Positions 33,362 to 42,080 of a stretch of DNA of 47,676 nt are shown here, in pieces. The stretch is from Fusobacterium sp. (GTDB taxonomy: Bacteria > Fusobacteriota > Fusobacteriia > Fusobacteriales > Fusobacteriaceae). Each line of letters begins with the position of its first letter. Positions within the stretch are counted from its first letter, which is position 1. The stretch lies in contig NZ_JAWDXO010000039.1 of NCBI RefSeq assembly GCF_032477075.1, positions 1 to 47,676 on the forward strand. Reading direction: 5' to 3'. The notes below the pieces were generated by a model. It saw only the letters and a list, made by a program, of their open reading frames with translations. It ran no database searches and had not been told where the DNA came from. The translations under genes and the position numbers were made by a program.

Positions 33362-34321
33362 TTATGGTATTCTGATATAGAAAACATATTCAAAAAATAT
33401 TCCTAAAACTAAAAGTATCAAAGAAAGTTTTAATAAGTTTTCAAAAAGTTCATGCTTGTCATAGAATGTCCTTCCATCTATCTTTGTTTTTTCCAAGGTA
33501 TCTATTTTATTAAAAATTTCTTTAAACTCTTTACTGTCACTGGCTCTGAAATATTCTCCACCAGTAGTTTCAGCAATACTTTTTAACATATTTTCATCAA
33601 GTTCTGTATTTTGAATTGTTTTATGTCCAAAAAATGAAGGAACTTTAATTTCTTTTGCTCCAATACCAATAGTATATATTTTTATATCAAGTTCCTTAGC
33701 AATATCAGCAGCAGCAGATGGACTCATTTCTCCAGAGTTATTTTCTCCATCAGTTAAAAGTATTATAATTTTAGATTTTGCTTCAGAGTCTTTTAATCTG
33801 TTCAAAGCAACTCCGATTCCCATACCAATAGCAGTTCTTGTATTACTTGTTATATCATCAACAGTAAGTTTTCCTGTCATTTCTTTAATTACATTATGAT
33901 CAAATGTAAGAGGAACTTTTGTATAGGCATCTCCACCAAATACAATAAGAGATAATCTATCATTTGCTCTTTTATCTATAAATTCACTGAGAACCTCTTT
34001 AGCTTTTTCCAGACGGTTTGGAGTAAAATCCTCTTGTAACATAGACTGTGAAAGGTCTAAGGAGATAGCAATATCAATACCATCTTTTTTCACAATTCTA
34101 TTTTCTGATAATAGCTGAGGTCTGGCTAAAGCAACTGTCATTATTATCAATGAAAAAAGCATGAAATATTTTCCAATAAGATATTTTTTGGTTTTTAATT
34201 TAAACTTTTTAATCGGTTCTATTCCAGGAACTTCAATTCCTTGACTTTTTCTTTTTTTGAAAAAAAGAAAAAGGATAATAGGTATTAGAATAAGGAAGTA
34301 TGGTGATGCAAATTTAAACAT
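33362..34321 (-). CDS. BatA-type von Willebrand factor A protein
   Basis: This 319-residue protein starts with a membrane helix (ASPYFLILIPIILFLFF) and a DUF1550-like basic stretch. A second helix precedes a vWA domain (about 85-290) with MIDAS motif DLSQS in ISLDLSQSMLQED and LLTDGENNSGEMSP near 190. A closing helix at about 297-315 gives the BatA shape. It overlaps the preceding gene by one base and is followed after 6 bp by the batB-type gene. The two vWA proteins are paralogues and probably form a pair in the membrane. Confidence 0.87.
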   Translation of the reverse strand: MFKFASPYFLILIPIILFLFFKKRKSQGIEVPGIEPIKKFKLKTKKYLIGKYFMLFSLIIMTVALARPQLLSENRIVKKDGIDIAISLDLSQSMLQEDFTPNRLEKAKEVLSEFIDKRANDRLSLIVFGGDAYTKVPLTFDHNVIKEMTGKLTVDDITSNTRTAIGMGIGVALNRLKDSEAKSKIIILLTDGENNSGEMSPSAAADIAKELDIKIYTIGIGAKEIKVPSFFGHKTIQNTELDENMLKSIAETTGGEYFRASDSKEFKEIFNKIDTLEKTKIDGRTFYDKHELFENLLKLSLILLVLGIFFEYVFYIRIP

Positions 34322-35037
34322 TATTCTTTTACCTCCTTTAATTTTCCATATATTTCAAAAGCTTTTTCTTTACTCTGCTGAAAATAGTCCACTCTATTTT
34401 TAGAAAACTTATAATTATCTAACCATTCAATGAATCTGATGTCTTCATCATTAAGATTTTTAATTGGAGAATAAATACCATTGATAAAGTGAGATCCATA
34501 TTTTTTATCGATATACTCCCTAAGTGCATAACTCATTTCATAGAACCATTTATCATCTGATAATGCATTCATTTCATTTTCAAATTTTTCTTCTGGATTA
34601 AGAAGAATAGTTTTATCTTTTTTTATTTTTAAACTAAAAAGAATAATTAAAAGAGCTCCAATTCCTGTTATAGAACTAATAAGAGTTACATATGGAAATT
34701 GATGAAGAAATAAATTCTTATTGTTTTCATCAGAGAGGTTAATAAATATTTCTTTATCTTCAGGAGTTAAAAGTGATTTTATATCTATATTTATTTCTTT
34801 GTTACCTATATTTATTATATTCTTACCAGTTTTAAATCCTCTTATAGAGAGAATAATTGTACCATCTTTTCCATCTTTTATATTCTCTATAGAAAATTCT
34901 GTATTTTTAAAAGAATCTATTATTTTATCTTTGGATACTCCTGTTATTTGTAAAGTAATTGTATCTCCTACATTGATATCCTTTGCTGAAAGAACAAGAG
35001 ATAATGTCATAAAAATTATAATCAGTATTTTTTTCAT
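34321..35037 (-). CDS. Small Bat-operon membrane protein (DUF4381/BatX-like position)
   Basis: This 238-residue protein has a signal peptide (MKKILIIIFMTLSLVLSAK), a roughly 75-residue beta-rich exported part (VGDTITLQITGVSKDKIIDSF, TIILSIRGFKTGKNIINIG), one membrane helix at about 117-136 (VTLISSITGIGALLIILFSL) and a cytoplasmic helical tail of about 100 residues. Between the DUF58 and BatA-type genes, many Bat operons carry a poorly conserved protein of this shape. The family name is inferred from shape and position; sequence hallmarks are weak. It overlaps both neighbours by a few bases. Confidence 0.6.
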   Translation of the reverse strand: MKKILIIIFMTLSLVLSAKDINVGDTITLQITGVSKDKIIDSFKNTEFSIENIKDGKDGTIILSIRGFKTGKNIINIGNKEINIDIKSLLTPEDKEIFINLSDENNKNLFLHQFPYVTLISSITGIGALLIILFSLKIKKDKTILLNPEEKFENEMNALSDDKWFYEMSYALREYIDKKYGSHFINGIYSPIKNLNDEDIRFIEWLDNYKFSKNRVDYFQQSKEKAFEIYGKLKEVKE

Positions 35038-35846
35038 AATGCCCTCCTTCTTTTAAAAAAATTAGAAAGAGTAACAACATAATCCTCATCAGTATAAAGA
35101 TTGAGTATATTTTTAGGAATATCTTCATTGAGTGTAATATCCTTATTAAAATTTTCTATTACTGTTTCTTCTCCTGTTTCAGAATCTATCATATTAAATA
35201 TAGCACCTTTTGGAAGTACTTCATATTTTCTGTCTGCAATCCTTATAGGAATAAGGTCATGTTTTTGTGCTGTAACAGCCATAGATTTTTCATAACCACT
35301 ATCTATAAAATCAGAGATTAAAAATACAATAGCCCTTCTTTTTGCTATTTTGTTTAGAAAATCAAGTGCTTTGGATATATCTGTTCTTTTACCTTGTGGT
35401 TCAAAACTTAATAAATTATCTAATATAACAAGAGAATGATTTCTTCCTTTTTTTAGTGGAATAAATTTTTCTATTTTATCTGTAAATAAAACGGCTCCTA
35501 CTTTGTCACTATTTTTATTAGCACTGAATGCAAGGCTTCCTACTAATTGACATAATAGATCTTTTTTAGCATAAAAACTGTTTGATTTGGAAATATCAAT
35601 AAGAAAAAATATAGCAAGTTCTCTTTCTTCAGTAAACTCTTTTACATAAGTTTTTCTTTGTCTTGCACTTACTTTCCAATCTATTTTCTTAACATCATCT
35701 CCAGGAGTGTATCTTCTTATGTCAGAGAATTCCATTCCATTTCCTTTGAAATATGAACGATATTTTCCTGCAAATAATTCATCAGCAAGTATGGAAGAAG
35801 CTATTTCTATCTTTTTTATTTTTTTAAGAATTTCTGCTCTGTTCAT
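35034..35846 (-). CDS. DUF58 protein of the MoxR/Bat operon
   Basis: This 270-residue soluble protein has the DUF58 signature: GMEFSDIRRYTPGDDVKKIDWKVSARQ..YVKEFTEERELAIFFLIDISKSN near 35-95, where DISKS resembles a vWA metal site. HSLVILDNLLSFEPQGKRTDISKAL follows near 138. DUF58 proteins are almost always encoded next to MoxR ATPases and are thought to bridge the ATPase with its vWA clients; the activity is not established. It is 17 bp after the MoxR gene and overlaps the next gene by four bases. Confidence 0.88.
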   Translation of the reverse strand: MNRAEILKKIKKIEIASSILADELFAGKYRSYFKGNGMEFSDIRRYTPGDDVKKIDWKVSARQRKTYVKEFTEERELAIFFLIDISKSNSFYAKKDLLCQLVGSLAFSANKNSDKVGAVLFTDKIEKFIPLKKGRNHSLVILDNLLSFEPQGKRTDISKALDFLNKIAKRRAIVFLISDFIDSGYEKSMAVTAQKHDLIPIRIADRKYEVLPKGAIFNMIDSETGEETVIENFNKDITLNEDIPKNILNLYTDEDYVVTLSNFFKRRRAL

Positions 35847-35863
35847 AACTCCTCCTATTCAGA

Positions 35864-36826
35864 CTATGGCAGCTCAACTATTTCAAGTATATCAGTGATA
35901 ATATCTTCTACTTTTTTTCCTTCAGCTTCTGCCTCATATGTAAGAATCATTCTATGACGAAGTACATCAAAAATAACTCTTTTTATATCTTGAGGAATGA
36001 CATGATCTCTTCCTTCTAAAAAAGCATTTGCTTTAGCAGATACAACAAGTGCTATTGAAGCTCTTGGTGATGCTCCACAAGCAATATAATTATTAGTTTC
36101 TCTTGTTTTAAATACTATATCAAGAATATAGTCCATAAGCTTTTCATCTATATGAATTTCTCTTATAATCTGTTTGATTTTTTCTATTTTTTCTTTGTTT
36201 AATATTTCATCTATTTGAATAGAATCAAAATCAGTTACAGAAGTGAGAAGTTTAAGCATATCCTTTTCTTCAGCTTTTGTAGGATATTCAATTTTTACTT
36301 TCATTAAGAATCTATCCTGTTGTGCTTCTGGTAAAGGATAAGTACCATCTTGCTCAATAGGGTTTTGTGTAGCAAGTACAATAAAAGGTCTATCCAGTTT
36401 AAAAGTTTCACTAGCTATTGTAATTTGTTTTTCCTGCATAGCTTCAAGCAATGCTGACTGTACTTTAGCAGGTGCTCTATTGATTTCATCTGCAAGTATT
36501 ATATTAGCAAAAATAGGGCCTTTTTTAGTATAAAAATCACCAGTTTTTTCATTGTATATTTCAGTACCTATGATATCACTGGGAAGTAAATCAGGAGTGA
36601 ACTGTATTCTTGCAAATTTTAAACCTAATGTTTGAGCTAAAGTATTTACAGTTAAAGATTTTGCCAATCCTGGAAGTCCTTCTAAAAGGATGTGGTTACC
36701 AGTAAGAATACCAATAAGGATTTTTCTTACCATATCCTCTTGACCAATTATTTTTTTTTCAATTTCCTTTTTCAAAGAAAGAATATTCTCTCTTTCAATT
36801 TTGATTTGTTCTTTTAGATTTTCCAT
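35864..36826 (-). CDS. MoxR-family AAA+ ATPase
   Basis: This 320-residue AAA+ protein has Walker A GLPGLAKS (50-57), Walker B NIILADEINRAPAKVQSALLEAMQE near 110, sensor 1 VLATQNPIEQDGTYPLPEAQQDRF near 150 and sensor 2 SPRASIALVVSAKA near 255. MoxR ATPases act as chaperone-like remodelers of vWA proteins and metal-enzyme complexes. It heads an eight-gene minus-strand operon with three downstream membrane partners of the Bat type. A GGAGGC site precedes the ATG. No convincing consensus promoter was pinned down in the 183-bp gap shared with the ROK gene. Confidence 0.93.
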   Translation of the reverse strand: MENLKEQIKIERENILSLKKEIEKKIIGQEDMVRKILIGILTGNHILLEGLPGLAKSLTVNTLAQTLGLKFARIQFTPDLLPSDIIGTEIYNEKTGDFYTKKGPIFANIILADEINRAPAKVQSALLEAMQEKQITIASETFKLDRPFIVLATQNPIEQDGTYPLPEAQQDRFLMKVKIEYPTKAEEKDMLKLLTSVTDFDSIQIDEILNKEKIEKIKQIIREIHIDEKLMDYILDIVFKTRETNNYIACGASPRASIALVVSAKANAFLEGRDHVIPQDIKRVIFDVLRHRMILTYEAEAEGKKVEDIITDILEIVELP

Positions 36827-36983
36827 TGATGCCTCCTTGTTGAATGTTTCTATTATTTATATTAATAAGTTATAGAGCTATTCCTTTTTACAACATTATA
36901 TTAGACGAAAAAAATCATAAAATTGTTGAAACTTTTTTAAATTGAACTTAATTTTTATTTTACAATATTTCCTTTCTCTATGC

Positions 36984-36989
36984 TATAAT
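36984..36989 (+). promoter_or_regulatory. Probable -10 element of the ROK regulator gene
   Basis: TATAAT stands 30 bp before the start codon, but the matching -35 region is poor. The gap between the divergent moxR and ROK genes (36827-37018) is otherwise AT-rich with no clear operator. Confidence 0.4.
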
Positions 36990-37018
36990 TATATTAGCAT
37001 TATAAAAGGGTGGTTTCA

Positions 37019-38200
37019 ATGAAAATAAAAGATATAAAGAAAAAAAATATTTCTAAAATCTTAAATGCATTAAGAAAAAACAACAATACATCTAAAAAAG
37101 ACCTTTCAGAAATTATAAATCTTTCACCAAGTACACTTACAGAAATATGTTCTGATTTGCTGGAGCAGGGGATAATAAAAGAGCTCGGAGAGGTAAATAG
37201 TGATAAGCCAGGAAGAAAAAAAGTAATTTTGTCTATAAATTATGATTATAAAAAAATAATAGGAATAGATATAAAAAATAATTTTTTCTCACTTACTCTT
37301 ACTAATTTAAAAGGAGATGTAGAGACTCAAAAATATTTTAACAGAGATACTTCAGAAGTATATATTTTTTTAAATGAACTCATAAGTGAGACAAAAAAAT
37401 TTATATCTGAGAATAGTCTAAATAAGAAAGATTTGCTGGGAATAGGAATAAGTATAGTGGGAGCTATTGATTTTAATACTGGTTCTACTATGAATTTTAT
37501 TGGATTTTGGAATGAATCTGTACCTTTAAAAAAAATAATAGAGGATAAATTAGAGATTCCAATTTATGTAAATAATAATGTAAAAAATTTAGCTATTTAT
37601 CAAATGTTTTTAGATGAAGAACTTTCTGATTTCTTTTTTCTAAAATATGGAACAGGAGTAGGAGGAAGTCTGGTTATTCAAAGTGAACTTTTTAAAAAAG
37701 AATCTTCACTGAGTGGTGAGATAGGACATTCAATAATCAATAATGATGAAAATATATGTCCTATATGTAAAAGAAAAGGCTGCTTTGAAAATAATTACTC
37801 AGAAAGGGCTGTTCTTGAAAAAATTGAAAGAATATATTCTAAGGAAAGTACTCCAATTATATTTTCTCTGACTTCTGGAGATAAGAGTAATCTTTCTTTT
37901 GATATTATACTTAAAGCAGGAGAGTCAGGAGAAATAGCTGTGCTTAAAACTCTTCAGGAGGCAGCAGACTATCTGGCAATTTTAATTCTGAATATGTTTA
38001 CTCTATTTTATCCTAAAAAAATAGTTCTATGTGGTAATATCTTTAAAAATGATGTATTTATCAATTATCTTTTTGGATATATTCACAACAAGCAAATATT
38101 TGATTTTAAAAAAATAATATCTGTGAGCAGTATTTCTGATAAAGAGGAAAGATGTGCTCCAATATTTTCAGTATTAAAAGAGAGATTTTATATGCTATAA
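37019..38200 (+). CDS. ROK-family transcriptional repressor (NagC/XylR type)
   Basis: This 393-residue protein has an N-terminal winged helix-turn-helix (about 1-65; NTSKKDLSEIINLSPSTLTEICSDLLEQGIIKELG), then a ROK sugar-kinase-like domain. IGIDIKNNFFSLTLTNLKGD lies near 80, GIGISIVGAIDFNTG near 140 and LKYGTGVGGSLV near 210. The Cys-rich zinc motif CPICKRKGCFENNYS is near 245. Such repressors sense sugars or sugar phosphates and control catabolic operons. The convergent sulfatase/symporter operon next door is the obvious candidate target. I chose the ATG at 37019, after AAGGGTGG, over a GTG at 37010 that lies inside that site. Confidence 0.85.
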   Translation: MKIKDIKKKNISKILNALRKNNNTSKKDLSEIINLSPSTLTEICSDLLEQGIIKELGEVNSDKPGRKKVILSINYDYKKIIGIDIKNNFFSLTLTNLKGDVETQKYFNRDTSEVYIFLNELISETKKFISENSLNKKDLLGIGISIVGAIDFNTGSTMNFIGFWNESVPLKKIIEDKLEIPIYVNNNVKNLAIYQMFLDEELSDFFFLKYGTGVGGSLVIQSELFKKESSLSGEIGHSIINNDENICPICKRKGCFENNYSERAVLEKIERIYSKESTPIIFSLTSGDKSNLSFDIILKAGESGEIAVLKTLQEAADYLAILILNMFTLFYPKKIVLCGNIFKNDVFINYLFGYIHNKQIFDFKKIISVSSISDKEERCAPIFSVLKERFYML

Positions 38201-38341
38201 GTAAGATGATAGGCTGCTAGAAATTAGTAATTTGTTTATTGGTTATTAATTCTTTCAGCTTTTTTTATTTAATAAAAATGACTAGTTTTTTTTCTGATTT
38301 CATATTGAATATTCTTATTTTTTTCAATTATTTTTTATTAA

Positions 38342-38390
38342 AAAAATACTGAAATAAAAGAATTAAATCTTCACTTCAGTATTTTTATAT
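38342..38390. terminator. Bidirectional terminator between ROK gene and symporter gene
   Basis: AAAAATACTGAA pairs perfectly with TTCAGTATTTTT over 12 bp around a 21-nt loop, with T-rich flanks on both strands. The rest of the 294-bp gap holds T-rich sequence only. Confidence 0.65.
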
Positions 38391-38494
38391 AATAAACTAT
38401 TTTAAAATTATAATGTTATTTTTTTATTATGTTTCTTTCTCTGATTTTCAGTTTTTTGATTTTATATTTTTTAGTGTAACAGTTTTTTGTTTTG

Positions 38495-40216
38495 TTATAC
38501 TGTTTGTTTTACAGTTTCTTTTACTTTAGCTGTTCCCATCTTATCCACTAAAGTAAATAGCACAGCAGAAGAAATAACATAGACAGCAGTTATTACCATG
38601 AATTTATTTCCAATGTTTTCTGTAAGGCCAATTAAACCCTTTCGAGAAAGGAGTATATAGACATACACAGTTGTTGTTATTATTAAAGAACTCATAGGTT
38701 TTGCATATCTCCAGTGTATTAAAGAAATTTCAGCTTTTCTGCTCTGTACATATGGGTTTTTCATAGGAGCTATATACCCAATAATAACCATAATTACTAC
38801 ACAAAGAAGAAATAATATACCTAGTACATGAAGAAAACTTATATTAACCTTATACACAAACTGCATCATACCATAAAGAAACATGAACACAAAAATAGCA
38901 ACCTTAGCTGCAATAGCAGGTATTTTCCTTGAGAAAAAGCCTACAAATACTATTACAAGAGTTGGAACATTGAAAAATCCCATAAATTTTTTCATAAATT
39001 CAAATAATCCATTTGGTGCATTTACTATATATGGTGCTACTAAAATAGCAAGAATACCAAGAACAGTTCCAAATATTTTTCCGACTGTTACCAGTTTTTT
39101 ATCCTCTATATTAGGATTGACAATAGGTTTATATAAATCTAAGCAAAATAATGTAGAAGCAGAATTTAAAGCAGAATTGAAAGAACTTAAAATAGCTCCA
39201 AAAAGTACTGCTCCAAAGAATCCTACTAATGGAGTAGGAAGAACTCTATTTACAAGTATAGGATAAGCAAAATCACCTTTAGTTATCTCATTTCCATATA
39301 AATGAAAAGCAATTATTCCAGGAATTGCTAGAATTATAGGTGCAAATATTTTTAAGAATCCTGCATAAATAACTCCCTTTTGTCCTTCAGCCAAACTTTT
39401 AGCTCCAAATGCTCTTTGTACTATTGCCTGATTTGTACACCAGTAAAATGTATTGATTAATATAATTCCTGTAAAAAGTGTAGAAAATGGAACTGGTGCA
39501 GCAGCATTTCCCACAGCATTTAGTTTTTCAGGATGATTTAATATTAATTTTTCAATTCCTTGAGTAAAACTTCCATCACCTAAAACTTTTAATCCTAAAA
39601 CAGGAATAAGTAATCCACCAGCTATAAGCCCAACACCATTGATAGTATCAGAAACAGCAACTGCTTTTAATCCACCAAATATAGCATAGATTCCTCCAAT
39701 GATACCTATTCCCCATATAGTTAGAATGAGAGCAGCCTGTTCTGATATTCCAAACATTGCTGATATGTTAAATAGAGAATTTAGAGCAACTCCTCCAGAA
39801 TATAATACTACAGGAAGAAAAATAACTCCAAGACTTATCAGAAAAAGAATTGCTACTATATTTCTTGTTACCTTATCATATCTCTCTTCAAGAAATTGAG
39901 GAACAGTTGTAAATCCACTTGTAAGGTATCTTGGAAGAAAATATAATCCCATGAAAATTAAGGTAATACCAGATGTTACTTCATATCCAATTACAGATAG
40001 TCCTCCCATAAATGCATTTCCATTCATTCCTACTAGTTGTTCTGTGGAGAGATTAGTTAATAATAGAGAACCAGCTATAACCACACCACTCAAACTTCTT
40101 CCACCTAAAAAATAGCCACTGTTAGAATCAAGATTTTCATTTTTTGTAAGATACCAAGATATTACTGCAACTAATGCAGTAAAGAAAATAAATGTAACCA
40201 CTGCTAATAGATTCAT
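38495..40216 (-). CDS. Sodium:solute symporter (SSS family, SGLT-like)
   Basis: This 573-residue membrane protein has about fourteen helices. SSS-family hallmarks include YFLGGRSLSGVVIAGSLLLTNLSTEQLVGMNG near 35-65, GGIYAIFGGLKAVAVSDTINGVGL near 175 and AILSSFNSALNSASTLFCLDLY near 340. The last is typical of SGLT-like sugar transporters and contains sodium-site serines. It should take up a sugar or sugar derivative with sodium. It lies 40 bp downstream of the sulfatase gene on the same strand, so a desulfated or sulfated sugar is the likely cargo (inferred). Confidence 0.88.
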   Translation of the reverse strand: MNLLAVVTFIFFTALVAVISWYLTKNENLDSNSGYFLGGRSLSGVVIAGSLLLTNLSTEQLVGMNGNAFMGGLSVIGYEVTSGITLIFMGLYFLPRYLTSGFTTVPQFLEERYDKVTRNIVAILFLISLGVIFLPVVLYSGGVALNSLFNISAMFGISEQAALILTIWGIGIIGGIYAIFGGLKAVAVSDTINGVGLIAGGLLIPVLGLKVLGDGSFTQGIEKLILNHPEKLNAVGNAAAPVPFSTLFTGIILINTFYWCTNQAIVQRAFGAKSLAEGQKGVIYAGFLKIFAPIILAIPGIIAFHLYGNEITKGDFAYPILVNRVLPTPLVGFFGAVLFGAILSSFNSALNSASTLFCLDLYKPIVNPNIEDKKLVTVGKIFGTVLGILAILVAPYIVNAPNGLFEFMKKFMGFFNVPTLVIVFVGFFSRKIPAIAAKVAIFVFMFLYGMMQFVYKVNISFLHVLGILFLLCVVIMVIIGYIAPMKNPYVQSRKAEISLIHWRYAKPMSSLIITTTVYVYILLSRKGLIGLTENIGNKFMVITAVYVISSAVLFTLVDKMGTAKVKETVKQTV

Positions 40217-40256
40217 ACTTCACCCCTTTTAAATATGTATTATCAATATATTTTAA

Positions 40257-41831
40257 TTAAGCCTGTTTTATTCTTGGCATCCACATTGGTTCTTTTCCAA
40301 GTTCAGCCCAAATATATTTTAAAAGTAGTTCGCTTTTTAATTCTTTATATTCTATATTATTCCACAAATTGTTCAATTCTTTAGGATCTTCTTTTAAATC
40401 AAAGAGTTCTCCATATGTCTGATTATAATATACAGTTAATTTATATCTTTCATCAACATAAGTTTTTAAATGTATGGTAGTAGGTTCATGATGATTTTCG
40501 CAAATAATATGATTTCTGAGTTTTATATTTTCATCTGCCCATGCTTTGCTTTGATCTATTCCAGTCATATCATAAGGTATTTTTATTCCACACATACTCA
40601 AAAAAGTAGGAGCAAGATCCACTAATGATTGAAGAGAGTGAGAAAGCTTATTTTCAGGAACAATGTTAGGATATTTTACAATAAAAGGTATTTTAATAAG
40701 ATCTTCATAATGGAAAGGACCTTTTCTGATAAGTCCATGCTGTCCCACAAAATGTCCATGATCAGTAGTAAAAACTATTATGGTATCATCAGCAAGGCCT
40801 AATTCCTCTAATTTGTCCAGAATTTTACCTATATATTTATCCATCATTGACACCATTCCATAGTATAAAGCAAGATCTTTTTTAATATCTTCTTTTTTTT
40901 GAAGATGTGAGTGCATTCCATGAATACCGAATCCAGTTTCTTTATATTCACTGAAGTCTGGATTTTCTTCCTGTGTTTTTTTAAAATGAGGCGGATTATA
41001 TCTATGATCATCATTTAGAGTATCTTCATCTATAGTAAGTTTTTCAGGATCATACATAGATGCCCAAGGTTCAGGTATAAAGTATTCTGGATGAGGATCA
41101 AAGAAACTTGCCCAAAGAAAGAAACTTTCATCATTATTTTTATACTCTTCAAGTATACTGCTACATCTTTCAGCTATCCATGAATTATAATGATATTCTT
41201 CAGGAATTTCCCATTTTCCCCAGTTTCTCTTACTGTTAAGAATATTTCCTTCTTTTTCTACTAAGATTTCCAGTCTGGGATACTCTTCTTCACTCATGCA
41301 ACCAGTAGGACTTAAATAGTAGTTTCTCCAGTTCTTACATCCTTTTTCTTCCAGCCAGATAGCATAGTGCTGTCCTACATGAGACTCATTAGTATGATTT
41401 CTTGCAAGTTCCACATGATCAAATCCATAGAATCTGTCTTTATAATTTTTCCAGAATTCAAGGTCCTGTAAATAAGGATAAGCTTCTAAAGATGAAAATT
41501 CTTCTGTAGATGCTAATGGCTGAAAATGTGCTTTTCCAATTAAGGCACTTCTATAACCATTTTCTCTAAATATATTTCCAATTGTATTTTCATTTTCTGA
41601 TAATTTAGTTCCTAAAGTCCAAGCTCCATGCTGACTTGGATATTTTCCAGTGATAATAGATGCTCTGGTAGGTGTACAAGTAGGATTAGGACAGTAAGCT
41701 CTGTCAAAAGTAGTTCCTTCTTTAACTAATCTATCAAGATTAGGAGTAAGGATTTCCTTATTAAAAGCACCTATGGTGTTAAAGTGTTGTTGATCACTAG
41801 TTATCAACAAAATATTAGGTCTTTTTTTCAT
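40257..41831 (-). CDS. Type I sulfatase (choline-sulfatase/arylsulfatase-like), formylglycine type
   Basis: This 524-residue alkaline-phosphatase-fold enzyme has N-terminal NILLITSDQQHFNTIGAFN (metal-binding Asp) and the modification motif CTPTR at 52-56, where Cys52 would be converted to formylglycine. HGAWTLGTKLSENENTIG follows, and FTTDHGHFVGQHGLIRKGPFHYED near 350 carries further active-site residues. There is no signal peptide, so it acts in the cytoplasm on an imported sulfate ester. In anaerobes Cys-type sulfatases need an anSME radical SAM maturase; none is encoded in this window. It precedes a sodium symporter gene and faces a ROK regulator, suggesting host sulfated-glycan use. Confidence 0.9.
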   Translation of the reverse strand: MKKRPNILLITSDQQHFNTIGAFNKEILTPNLDRLVKEGTTFDRAYCPNPTCTPTRASIITGKYPSQHGAWTLGTKLSENENTIGNIFRENGYRSALIGKAHFQPLASTEEFSSLEAYPYLQDLEFWKNYKDRFYGFDHVELARNHTNESHVGQHYAIWLEEKGCKNWRNYYLSPTGCMSEEEYPRLEILVEKEGNILNSKRNWGKWEIPEEYHYNSWIAERCSSILEEYKNNDESFFLWASFFDPHPEYFIPEPWASMYDPEKLTIDEDTLNDDHRYNPPHFKKTQEENPDFSEYKETGFGIHGMHSHLQKKEDIKKDLALYYGMVSMMDKYIGKILDKLEELGLADDTIIVFTTDHGHFVGQHGLIRKGPFHYEDLIKIPFIVKYPNIVPENKLSHSLQSLVDLAPTFLSMCGIKIPYDMTGIDQSKAWADENIKLRNHIICENHHEPTTIHLKTYVDERYKLTVYYNQTYGELFDLKEDPKELNNLWNNIEYKELKSELLLKYIWAELGKEPMWMPRIKQA

Positions 41832-41856
41832 AAAAATTTCTCCTTGAAATAATTGA

Positions 41857-41999
41857 TTTTAGTTACGAATTAATTATAAGGTTATAATATAATAATTATT
41901 TCAATATGTCAATAAATAATATAAAATTATTTTATAATTATATTATTTGTACTGATATTAACCGATATATAAAACATATATTTATTTTTAGTAACGAAA
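41857..41999. repeat. Pair of 14-bp direct repeats around the sulfatase promoter (candidate operator)
   Basis: TTTTAGTTACGAAT (41857-41870) and TTTTAGTAACGAAA (41986-41999) agree at 12 of 14 positions. One lies just downstream of the predicted transcription start, the other about 75 bp upstream of the -35 element. The position suits a looping repressor such as the nearby ROK protein; chance similarity is possible. Confidence 0.3.
41884..41912 (-). promoter_or_regulatory. Promoter of the sulfatase/symporter operon
   Basis: On the minus strand TTGACA (41912-41907) and TATTAT (41889-41884) have a 17-bp spacer. The start would be at about 41877, some 45 nt before the sulfatase ATG. Confidence 0.7.
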
Positions 42000-42022
42000 A
42001 TATTGAAAAATGGAAGGGTAAT

Positions 42023-42057
42023 AAAAAACTCCCTGTTCATGCAGGGAGTTTTTTATG
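42023..42057 (-). terminator. Terminator of aspA (symmetrical hairpin)
   Basis: AAAAAACTCCCTG pairs perfectly with CAGGGAGTTTTTT around a 6-nt loop. It lies about 25 bp beyond the aspA stop and would end that minus-strand transcript before the sulfatase promoter. Confidence 0.85.
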
Positions 42058-42080
42058 AATGATTGACGGTTTGTGAGCTA

